Assembly (NCBI GenBank): GCA_020354085.1
Contig: CP070641.1
Span: 1,755,098 to 1,764,552 of the forward strand
DNA from: Pseudomonadota bacterium
GTDB taxonomy: Bacteria; Pseudomonadota; Gammaproteobacteria; Acidiferrobacterales; Sulfurifustaceae
Direction of reading: 5' to 3'
Length of the DNA stretch: 9,455 nucleotides
Shown here: positions 1 through 6,120 of the stretch, piece by piece
Position numbering within the stretch: position 1 is the stretch's first letter
How the letters are laid out: every line of letters begins with the position of its first letter
Program-made: the position numbers and the translations under genes
Notes under the pieces: model-generated
Told to the model about the DNA's origin: nothing
Seen by the model: the letters and a program-made list of their open reading frames with translations, nothing else
The model's database searches: none

Positions 1-1
1 G

Positions 2-601
2 GCGAGCGCAGTCGCACTCAGCGAAGAGGATCGCAGCCGGGCCGATGTGTATGCATTGCTCGGCGCGCTGCTCGCCAGGGCGCCGGACGCCGCGATGTTG
101 GGCCTGCTAAAGCAGATACCCGTCTCGCAGGCAAATGGGGATGCAACGCTGGCGGCGGCGTGGGCGATGCTCAGGCAGGCTGCCGAGCGCGCGGTGACGG
201 CCGGATTGGAAGAGGAGTATTTCGATCTGTTCGTCGGACTGGGGCGCGGAGAGTTGGTGCCGTACGGCTCATGGTACGTCACCGGATTTCTCATGGAACG
301 GCCGCTCGCGGAGTTGCGCATCGATTTGAAGCGGCTCGGGATGGAACGTAGAGCGGATGTGCACGAGCCAGAGGACCACGCTGCGGCATTGTGCGAGACC
401 ATGAGTCTGCTCATCGCTGGCGGCGATGAGGCGCAGTTCGAGGAGCAGCGCGAGTTTTTTGCCAAGCACGTCGCGCCATGGATGGGGCGGTTCTTCGGCG
501 ATTTGGCGCAGGCGCAGTCGGCCCACTTCTACCGATCGGTGGGTTTACTGGGCGAACGGTTTTTGGAAGTCGAGCGAACGTATTTTTCGATGCTGGTCTG
601 A
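2..601 (+). CDS. TorD-family molybdoenzyme chaperone, 5' truncated by window edge
   Basis: This is a cytoplasmic chaperone of the TorD/DmsD family. Such proteins bind a molybdoenzyme precursor and its Tat signal, help cofactor insertion and hold back export until folding is done; here the client is presumably the formate dehydrogenase alpha subunit two genes downstream. Visible family marks are an all-helical composition, the segment EEYFDLFVGLGRGELVPYGS (Tyr/Phe-rich, followed by SWY), a PLAELR helix, and the signature EPEDH at 365-379. A GTG at 47 could be called as the start, but the frame is open to the left edge and the upstream codons read as normal TorD N-terminal helix (ALSEEDRSRADVYALLGALL), so the true start lies outside the window. 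About 199 codons are visible, close to the whole family length of roughly 200-230. The next gene begins 45 bases downstream on the same strand. The family is clear; the exact client is inferred from the neighbours. Confidence 0.88.
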   Translation, partial: ASAVALSEEDRSRADVYALLGALLARAPDAAMLGLLKQIPVSQANGDATLAAAWAMLRQAAERAVTAGLEEEYFDLFVGLGRGELVPYGSWYVTGFLMERPLAELRIDLKRLGMERRADVHEPEDHAAALCETMSLLIAGGDEAQFEEQREFFAKHVAPWMGRFFGDLAQAQSAHFYRSVGLLGERFLEVERTYFSMLV

Positions 602-646
602 GTTAGCCACTGTTCAGCACCGGCACGCCACAAGAGGAGTGAGCTT

Positions 647-862
647 ATGAGCAAAAGTCACAAGGGCGAGCAAGAGACCACCACCCGTCGTGCGTTTCTC
701 AAGGGTGTGGCGCTGGGCGGCGGGGCGGCAGCGGTAGTGCTCGCCACCGGCAACGTGCAGGCGCAGGCGCCGGAGACACCGGCCGCGACGGAGGAGCCCA
801 AACCAAAGGGCTACCACGTCACGCAGCACATCCGCGATTACTACAAGACGGTCGCCGAATAA
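647..862 (+). CDS. Small Tat-targeted protein of the formate dehydrogenase region (TIGR02811-like)
   Basis: A 71-residue protein with a twin-arginine signal (TTTRRAFLKG, Arg14-Arg15), a Gly/Ala-rich hydrophobic core and a likely cleavage site after VQA (about residue 39). The mature part would be only about 32 residues: a Pro/Glu linker and then a conserved-looking tail, GYHVTQHIRDYYKTVAE. Size, signal and position just upstream of the alpha subunit match what I recall as the 'formate dehydrogenase region TAT target' family (TIGR02811), whose role is unknown. The ATG at 647 is set by AGGAG at 635-639, seven bases upstream. It could be a small periplasmic subunit, or an uncleaved membrane peptide that helps assembly. 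It contains no Cys, so it should not bind an iron-sulfur cluster or c-type haem. Being Tat-dependent although tiny suggests it travels or folds with the alpha/beta complex; that is inference. Confidence 0.85.
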   Translation: MSKSHKGEQETTTRRAFLKGVALGGGAAAVVLATGNVQAQAPETPAATEEPKPKGYHVTQHIRDYYKTVAE

Positions 863-872
863 CGGGGCGATT

Positions 873-891
873 CGCCGTGGCGAGCACGGCG
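873..891 (+). promoter_or_regulatory. Intergenic hairpin between the small Tat protein and the alpha subunit
   Basis: Perfect 7-bp inverted repeat, CGCCGTG (873-879) and CACGGCG (885-891), with a 5-base loop. It lies in the 56-base spacer between the Tat peptide stop (862) and the alpha subunit start (919). No T-run follows, so it does not look like a rho-independent terminator. It ends 14 bases before the AGGAG ribosome binding site (906-910). A role in mRNA stability or in setting subunit ratios is possible but inferred; short GC hairpins also arise by chance in such DNA. Confidence 0.4.
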
Positions 892-918
892 CGACCAATC
901 TAGGCAGGAGAACGAGCG

Positions 919-3861
919 ATGAAGCTTACACGCAAGCAGGATCAACAGGCGGGTGCGCTCGCCGGTTCCCAAATCGAAGGCGTGATCGACCGGCGCACGT
1001 TCTTGCGCCGTTCCGGTATCGCGCTGGGCGGCGTCGCGGCAGCGAGCACCTTGCCGTTGTCGATGATGCAGAAGGCCACGGCCAAGACGGCCGCGGACGC
1101 CAACCCCAAGGCGGAGACCAAGACCGTACGCACCATCTGCACGCACTGTTCGGTCGGCTGCGGCATCATCGCCGAGGTGCAGGAAGGCGTGTGGACCGGG
1201 CAGGAACCGGCCTTCGACCATCCGTTCAATCTCGGCGCGCATTGCTCCAAGGGTGCCTCGGTGCGCGAGCACGGACACGGCGAGCGCCGCTTGAAGTACC
1301 CGATGAAGCTCGTTGACGGCAAGTGGCAGAAGATCTCCTGGGATCAGGCGATCAACGAGGTCGGCGACAAGATGCTCGACATCCGCAAGAAGTACGGACC
1401 GGAGTCGGTGTTCATGACCGGCGGCTCGAAGCACAACAACGAGCAGGCCTACCTCATGACCAAGTTCATGCGCATGTGGGGCACCAACAACCAGGATCAT
1501 CAGGCGCGCATCTGCCACTCGACCACGGTGGCGGGCGTGGCCTCGACCTGGGGCTATGGCGCGATGACCAACTCCTACAACGACATGCACAACGCCAAGG
1601 CCATGCTGTTCATCGGCAGCAACGCGGCCGAGGCGCATCCGGTGGCGATGCAGCACATTCTGCGCGGCAAGGAGAACGGCGGCAAGATGATCGTCGTCGA
1701 CCCACGCTACACGCGTACCGCGGCGCACGCCGACATCTACGTGCGCATCCGTTCCGGTACGGATATCCCGTTCATCTGGGGTGTGCTGTGGCATATCTTC
1801 GAGAACAAATGGGAAGACAAGCAGTACCTCGCGCAGCGCGTCTACGCGATGGACGATGTGCGCAAGGAGGTCAAGAACTATCCGCCCGATGTGGTTCAGG
1901 ACCTGACCGGGGTGCCGCGCGATCTCATGTACAAAGTCGCCGAGACCCTGGCCAAGAACCGGCCGGGCACGCTTGTCTGGTGCATGGGCGGCACACAGCA
2001 TCATATCGGTCACGCTAACGTCCGCACCTATAACTGCCTGCAGCTCGCACTCGGCAACATCGGCAAGTCCGGCGGCGGAGCCAATATCTTCCGCGGACAC
2101 GATAACGTGCAGGGCGCGACCGACGTGGGCCCGAATTGCCATACCTTACCCGGGTACTACGGTCTTTCGCCGGGCGCCTGGAAACACTGGGCACGGGTTT
2201 GGGGCGTGGACTACGAGTGGCTGAAGAAACGATTCGATCCAGGCCCGGTACCCGACGCCAAGGGCGGGACGCAGAGCCCCATGAATGCCAGCGGCATCCC
2301 GGTGTCGCGCTGGGTGGACGGGGTGCTTGAGGCCAAGGAGAACGTCGGCCAGCGTCATCCCATCCGCATGGTGATTTTCAACGGCATGGCACCGAACAGT
2401 CAGACGCGCGGGCCGGACCAGAAGAAGGCGATGGAGATGCTGGAAGGTCTGGTAATCATCGATCCGTACCCGACTGTGTCCGCGGTCATGCATGATCGCA
2501 AGGACAATGTCTGGCTACTGCCGGCGTGCACGCAGTTCGAGACCTATGGTTCGGTGACCGCTTCGAACCGCTCGCTCCAGTGGCGCGACCGGGTAATCGC
2601 GCCGTTGTTCGAATCGAAACCGGACGAGGAGATTCTTTATCTGCTCGCAAAGAAGCTCGGATTCGAAAAGGAGCTATGCAAGAACATCAAGGTCGAGAAC
2701 AACAACCCCAATAACGAGGACGTGCTGCGCGAGATCAATCACGGCACCTGGACGATCGGCTACACCGGCCAGAGCCCGGAGCGCTTGAAGCTGCATCAGC
2801 AGAACTGGGGCACCTTCAACACCACTTCGTTGATTGCCGAAGGCGGTCCCGCGGCGGGCGAGTACTACGGGTTGCCGTGGCCGTGTTGGGGTACACCGGG
2901 GCTCAAACACCCGGGTACACCAGTCCTGTACGACCCGAGCAAACCGGTGGCACGCGGTGGCTTGTGTTTCCGCGCGCGCTTCGGCGTGGAAAAGGACGGC
3001 GTCAATTTGCTCGCCGAGGGCAGCTACCCGGTCGGCTCACAGATCAAGGACGGATATCCGGAGTTCACCTTCGGTACGCTCCAGAAGCTCGGTTGGGACA
3101 AGGAACTGACGGCGAAGGAAATGGCGGTAATCAACCAGATCGCCAAGGCCGAGCACGACCCGGTCAAGGACGGCATCTCGCCGACGCCGGGAAAGGTGAA
3201 CTGGAAGACTGACTTGTCGGGCGGCATCCAACGCGTGGCAATCAAGCACGGTTGCGCGCCGTTCGGCAACGCCAAGGCGCGCGCCAAGGTGTGGGAATAC
3301 CCGGATCCTGTTCCCGTGCACCGCGAGCCGCTGTACACGCCGCGTTACGACTTGGTCAAGAAATATCCGACCTACGAGGACCGCAAGGTCTTCTACCGCT
3401 TGCCGACGCGTTACCAATCGGTACAGGCCAAGGACTACTCCAAGGAGTTCCCGCTTGTTCTCACCAGCGGGCGCTTGGTCGAGTTCGAGGGCGGCGGCGA
3501 CGAGACACGGTCGAATCCGTGGCTCGCCGAACTGCAACAGCACATGTTCGTCGAGATCAATCCGGCGGATGCCAATACCTACAAGGTTCGTGACGGTCAG
3601 ATGGTGTGGGTGGAAGGTCCGGAAGGCGGCAAGATCAAGGTCAAGGCGATGGTCACACGCCGCGTCGCGCAAGGAACCGTGTTCTCGCCGTTCCACTTCG
3701 GCGGCGAGTTTCAGGGCAAGAGCCTGCGCAACAAGTACCCACCCGGTGCCGATCCGTATGTGCTCGGCGAGGCCGTCAACACCGCGACGACTTATGGCTA
3801 TGACGCGGTGACAGCGATGCAAGAGAGCAAGACAACCCTGTGCCGCGTGCGGCCGGCGTAA
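919..3861 (+). CDS. fdhA: Formate dehydrogenase, alpha (catalytic molybdopterin) subunit, Tat-exported, Cys type
   Basis: Catalytic subunit of a respiratory formate dehydrogenase: formate to CO2 + 2e- + H+ at a Mo/W bis-MGD centre, in the periplasm. Residues 1-60 are a Tat signal (DRRTFLRRS, Arg25-Arg26). A [4Fe-4S] motif follows: C74-x2-C77-x3-C81-x27-C109, then SKG with the conserved Lys. The active-site segment HQARICHSTTVAG has Cys199 (TGC at 1513-1515) where FdnG/FdhF enzymes carry selenocysteine, followed by the conserved His200. GTQHHIGHANVR (358-369) and GHDNVQGATD (393-402) are typical of the family. Residues from about 844 (FPLVLTSGRLVE) to about 965 form the C-terminal molybdopterin-dinucleotide-binding domain. 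At 980 residues it is close to E. coli FdnG (about 1015). AGGAG at 906-910 fixes the start. No frameshift is seen. A TorD chaperone upstream and beta and gamma subunits downstream complete the set. Other molybdopterin enzymes are unlikely given the ICH motif and the partners. Confidence 0.96.
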   Translation: MKLTRKQDQQAGALAGSQIEGVIDRRTFLRRSGIALGGVAAASTLPLSMMQKATAKTAADANPKAETKTVRTICTHCSVGCGIIAEVQEGVWTGQEPAFDHPFNLGAHCSKGASVREHGHGERRLKYPMKLVDGKWQKISWDQAINEVGDKMLDIRKKYGPESVFMTGGSKHNNEQAYLMTKFMRMWGTNNQDHQARICHSTTVAGVASTWGYGAMTNSYNDMHNAKAMLFIGSNAAEAHPVAMQHILRGKENGGKMIVVDPRYTRTAAHADIYVRIRSGTDIPFIWGVLWHIFENKWEDKQYLAQRVYAMDDVRKEVKNYPPDVVQDLTGVPRDLMYKVAETLAKNRPGTLVWCMGGTQHHIGHANVRTYNCLQLALGNIGKSGGGANIFRGHDNVQGATDVGPNCHTLPGYYGLSPGAWKHWARVWGVDYEWLKKRFDPGPVPDAKGGTQSPMNASGIPVSRWVDGVLEAKENVGQRHPIRMVIFNGMAPNSQTRGPDQKKAMEMLEGLVIIDPYPTVSAVMHDRKDNVWLLPACTQFETYGSVTASNRSLQWRDRVIAPLFESKPDEEILYLLAKKLGFEKELCKNIKVENNNPNNEDVLREINHGTWTIGYTGQSPERLKLHQQNWGTFNTTSLIAEGGPAAGEYYGLPWPCWGTPGLKHPGTPVLYDPSKPVARGGLCFRARFGVEKDGVNLLAEGSYPVGSQIKDGYPEFTFGTLQKLGWDKELTAKEMAVINQIAKAEHDPVKDGISPTPGKVNWKTDLSGGIQRVAIKHGCAPFGNAKARAKVWEYPDPVPVHREPLYTPRYDLVKKYPTYEDRKVFYRLPTRYQSVQAKDYSKEFPLVLTSGRLVEFEGGGDETRSNPWLAELQQHMFVEINPADANTYKVRDGQMVWVEGPEGGKIKVKAMVTRRVAQGTVFSPFHFGGEFQGKSLRNKYPPGADPYVLGEAVNTATTYGYDAVTAMQESKTTLCRVRPA

Positions 3862-3874
3862 GGAGGAGCTCAAC

Positions 3875-4459
3875 ATGGCAAGAATGAAATTCCTGTGTGA
3901 CGCCGAACGCTGCATCGAGTGCAATGGCTGCGTAACGGCGTGCAAGAACGAGCACGAGGTGCCCTGGGGTGTGAACCGTCGGCGGGTGGTGACGCTCGAC
4001 GACGGCGTGCCGGGAGAGAAGTCGATTTCGGTCGCATGCATGCACTGCACCGACGCGCCCTGTGCGGCGGTGTGCCCGGTCGACTGCTTCTACACCACGC
4101 CGGACGGCATCGTGCTGCACAACAAAGACCTGTGCATCGGCTGCGGCTACTGCTTCTACGCCTGTCCGTTCGGTGCACCGCAGTATCCGCAGCAATCGGC
4201 GTTCGGGGTGCGCGGCAAGATGGACAAATGCACGTTCTGCGCCGGTGGGCCGGATGCGGATGGTTCCGCCGAAGAGATCAAGAAGTACGGGCGCAACCGC
4301 ATCGCGGAGGGCAAGTTGCCACTGTGCGCCGAAATGTGCGCAACCAAAGCCTTGATCGCCGGCGACGGCGACGTAGTGGCCGACATCTATCGCAAGCGCG
4401 TGCTCAAGCGCGGTGGTCGGCCGCAGACCTGGGGCTGGGAAACGGCGTACAAGGGTTGA
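3875..4459 (+). CDS. fdhB: Formate dehydrogenase beta subunit, four-[4Fe-4S] ferredoxin-like (FDH3B type)
   Basis: Electron-transfer subunit of 194 residues carrying electrons from the alpha subunit to the cytochrome b. Sixteen Cys in four groups would bind four [4Fe-4S] clusters: C13/C16/C19/C23, C55/C58/C63/C67, C87/C90/C93/C97 and C119/C122/C151/C155. It has no signal peptide, so export would be with the Tat-targeted alpha subunit. Unlike E. coli FdnH (about 294 residues, C-terminal membrane helix), it ends at TWGWETAYKG without any hydrophobic segment, so something else must hold it at the membrane. The start is fixed by AGGAGGAG (3861-3868), whose first A is the last base of the alpha-subunit stop TAA (3859-3861), which suggests coupled translation. 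The short form is the kind often labelled FDH3B. The family assignment is firm. Confidence 0.95.
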   Translation: MARMKFLCDAERCIECNGCVTACKNEHEVPWGVNRRRVVTLDDGVPGEKSISVACMHCTDAPCAAVCPVDCFYTTPDGIVLHNKDLCIGCGYCFYACPFGAPQYPQQSAFGVRGKMDKCTFCAGGPDADGSAEEIKKYGRNRIAEGKLPLCAEMCATKALIAGDGDVVADIYRKRVLKRGGRPQTWGWETAYKG

Positions 4460-4503
4460 AGCAACGACCGACGTCGCTTCACCGAGAGAAATTAGGAGGG
4501 GCT

Positions 4504-4710
4504 ATGCGCGTGGCGCTGACGACAATCACGGCCTTGCTGTTGGCAATGGGTTTCGCGTTGATGACCGGCTGCACTGAAGGCACTGAGGTCACCATGTACA
4601 AGCCCGGCGTCTACAAAGGCCCCAAGGATCCGTTGGTCGACAAACAGCGTGATCCGAAACAACAAGAGGCATTGCTGGCGCGCTTCAACCAGATACAGAC
4701 GGATCGTTAG
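4504..4710 (+). CDS. Small lipoprotein 1 in the formate dehydrogenase operon
   Basis: A 68-residue predicted lipoprotein of unknown function. The N-terminus (MRVALTTITALLLAMGFALM) is a signal peptide ending in a lipobox, MTGC with Cys23; Met at -3 is a little unusual but follows a good hydrophobic core. The mature part reads TEGTEVTMYKPGVYKGPKDP and then a charged tail with KQRDPKQQEALLARF. AGGAGG at 4494-4499 is only four bases from the ATG, and the same reading frame is open for a long way upstream as a shadow of the beta-subunit gene, so the start rests on the SD and the signal peptide. It sits between the beta and gamma subunit genes and is followed 11 bases later by a second lipoprotein sharing its tail motif. 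A tether or accessory subunit on the periplasmic face is inferred. Confidence 0.82.
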   Translation: MRVALTTITALLLAMGFALMTGCTEGTEVTMYKPGVYKGPKDPLVDKQRDPKQQEALLARFNQIQTDR

Positions 4711-4721
4711 GAGAAGAGCAT

Positions 4722-4928
4722 ATGTGCTCGGGTTTCGCGCGTAGCTGGGTAGGGATGCCGGCGCTGATCATGGCGGGGCTCATGGTCGGTTGCGCTCCCT
4801 CGCAACCGACAGACAAAGCGGGGGTTGAGGCGACCAACGCCGGCGCGAAGCAGGCATGGCAGAAACCGCGCGACCCCGCGACGGTCGAGCAACTGCGTAA
4901 TCGTATGTCTATGCAAGAAGACAGCTAG
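4722..4928 (+). CDS. Small lipoprotein 2 in the formate dehydrogenase operon
   Basis: Also 68 residues. The signal peptide MCSGFARSWVGMPALIMAGL ends in the lipobox MVGC (Cys24); the mature part is a Ser/Pro/Ala-rich linker and then a charged tail, KPRDPATVEQLRNRMSMQED. That tail aligns with lipoprotein 1: K-x-R-D-P-x3-E-x-L-x2-R, then Q-x-D near the end. The two may therefore be distant paralogues, although their middle parts differ: the MYKPGVYKG segment of lipoprotein 1 is absent here. The SD AGGAG (4709-4713) overlaps the TAG stop of lipoprotein 1 (4708-4710), implying coupled translation. An internal Met12 could serve as a start but would remove half of the signal peptide and has no better SD. 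Function unknown; the location argues for a part in the formate dehydrogenase complex. Confidence 0.8.
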   Translation: MCSGFARSWVGMPALIMAGLMVGCAPSQPTDKAGVEATNAGAKQAWQKPRDPATVEQLRNRMSMQEDS

Positions 4929-4947
4929 GAACCAATAGGAGATTGCC

Positions 4948-5988
4948 ATGGCGACGAACCCGAAAGATCCACGCGCGAGACAACGTCGCCGTAAACGCAT
5001 TGCGCTGTGGAGTCTCGTTGCGATTCTGGCGGGAGCGCTGTTGCTTCCGCTCGGCGGTTATCTGTATGTCAATAGCGTCGAGGCGGCCCCGGCACAGCCG
5101 GCCGGAGCGGCGGCGGCCGAGCAGCAGAGCAATCCGCGCGCGAACTACTGGCGCGCCGTGCGTGAAGGCTACGAGGGGTACACGGCCGCGTCCGGGCCGT
5201 ACACAACCAATGTGTTGATCCAAAACGGCGGGCAAAACTGGCGTCAGGTGCGTAATGGGCCGGTGGCAGCGGTGCTGCCCTGGGTGATGGCCGCGATGAT
5301 TCTAGGTCTCGGCATGTACTATGTCCTCCATGGCCCGGTGAAGCTCTCAAGCCCACCGAGCGGGCGGAGCGTCGAGCGCTGGACCTTTAACGAGCGCGTC
5401 CTGCATTGGTACACCGCCGTGTTGTTCATCCTGCTCGCCATTACCGGCTTGAGTCTGATGTTGGGACGGGCGTTGATGATTCCCTGGATGGGGCTCAACG
5501 CGTTTGGTGCCTATGCGGGCATCGCCATCGCTATCCACAATTATCTGGGCCCGCTGTTCATCGTCGGGTTGATTTTGGAAATCGCTTTTTGGGTCCGTTA
5601 CGCGATTCCCAAGCAGGTTGACTGGGAATGGTTCAAGGCCGGGGGTGGTTATTTCGGCGGACATGCGCACCCGAGCGCGGAAAAGCTTAATGCTGGCGAG
5701 AAGATCTTCGTGTTCTGGCTCGCCACCGTGGTGATGGGGATCGCTGTCAGCATCACCGGTATTGTGCTGGATTTCCCTAACCTCGGTTTCTCGATTCAAA
5801 CCATGCAGATCTCCAGCATCGTGCACGGCGTCGCTGCCATCATTTATGTCACCATCATCCTGATGCATATGTATCTGGGCTCGATCGGCGTGAACGGCGC
5901 CCTCGATGCCATGACGACGGGTCGTGTAAGCGCGGAGTGGGCCAAGCAGCATCACGACCTCTGGTACCAGGAAGTCGGGCGAAAGTAA
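4948..5988 (+). CDS. fdhC: Formate dehydrogenase gamma subunit, cytochrome b556 type
   Basis: Integral membrane cytochrome b of 346 residues that takes electrons from the beta subunit and reduces quinone. A basic N-terminus and one hydrophobic segment (about 19-41, possibly a cleavable signal ending near SVEAA) lead to a roughly 60-residue polar, Ala/Pro-rich region containing NVLIQNGGQNWRQVRNG. Then come a helix at about 105-127 and the four-helix core of the family: 150-175, 185-215, 250-275 and 285-310. Likely haem ligands are His153 (NERVLHW), His197 (IHNYLGP), His293 (SIVHGVA) and His307 (LMHMYLG). The last pair are 14 apart, as are His155/His169 in E. coli FdnI. It is longer than FdnI (about 217 residues) by the N-terminal part, a layout I recall from other proteobacterial long-form gamma subunits. 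AGGAGA at 4937-4942 precedes the start. It is the last gene of the operon. Confidence 0.94.
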   Translation: MATNPKDPRARQRRRKRIALWSLVAILAGALLLPLGGYLYVNSVEAAPAQPAGAAAAEQQSNPRANYWRAVREGYEGYTAASGPYTTNVLIQNGGQNWRQVRNGPVAAVLPWVMAAMILGLGMYYVLHGPVKLSSPPSGRSVERWTFNERVLHWYTAVLFILLAITGLSLMLGRALMIPWMGLNAFGAYAGIAIAIHNYLGPLFIVGLILEIAFWVRYAIPKQVDWEWFKAGGGYFGGHAHPSAEKLNAGEKIFVFWLATVVMGIAVSITGIVLDFPNLGFSIQTMQISSIVHGVAAIIYVTIILMHMYLGSIGVNGALDAMTTGRVSAEWAKQHHDLWYQEVGRK

Positions 5989-6021
5989 GCGGCTGATCGA
6001 CGCGGCCGCGTGAAGGCATTT

Positions 6022-6054
6022 GCGATTGCACGCAGGTATGCGTGCAATCGCTTT
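6022..6054 (+). terminator. Rho-independent terminator candidate of the formate dehydrogenase operon
   Basis: Perfect 12-bp inverted repeat, GCGATTGCACGC (6022-6033) and GCGTGCAATCGC (6040-6051), with the 6-base loop AGGTAT, followed by TTTG. It begins 33 bases after the cytochrome b stop. The long perfect stem supports a terminator, but the T-run is only three bases, so termination may be partial, or the hairpin may instead protect the 3' end of the mRNA. The remaining gap (6055-6120) shows no convincing promoter for the next gene. Confidence 0.7.
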
Positions 6055-6120
6055 GCGCGTCGCCAGTTCTCCGTATCCGTCGATTACCCCGCGGGCGCGA
6101 ACATGCGCTAGGATTCTTGA

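Noticed and set aside
47..49. GTG as the start of the TorD-family gene
   Set aside because: The frame is open back to position 2 and the upstream codons encode typical TorD N-terminal helix, so the gene starts outside the window.
841..2142. 433-codon minus-strand open frame opposite the alpha subunit gene
   Set aside because: It is antisense to a well-conserved molybdopterin enzyme, its translation is His/Arg/Val-rich with no recognisable domain, and long antisense frames are common in GC-rich genes.
2889..2921. Direct repeat GGGTACACC (2889-2897 and 2913-2921)
   Set aside because: In the alpha subunit frame both copies encode part of a Gly-Thr-Pro segment; explained by protein sequence, with no sign of a mobile or regulatory role.
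3037..4050. 337-codon minus-strand open frame across the alpha/beta junction
   Set aside because: It spans two real genes and their ribosome binding site, and no domain is visible in the translation.
3919..4503. Long N-terminal extension of small lipoprotein 1, overlapping the beta subunit gene
   Set aside because: The upstream part is an out-of-frame, Arg-rich reading of the beta subunit; the SD at 4494-4499 and the signal peptide put the start at 4504.
5347..5955. 202-codon minus-strand open frame inside the cytochrome b gene
   Set aside because: Composition is His/Asp/Gln-rich, as expected from the reverse of membrane-helix codons; the + strand product is clear.
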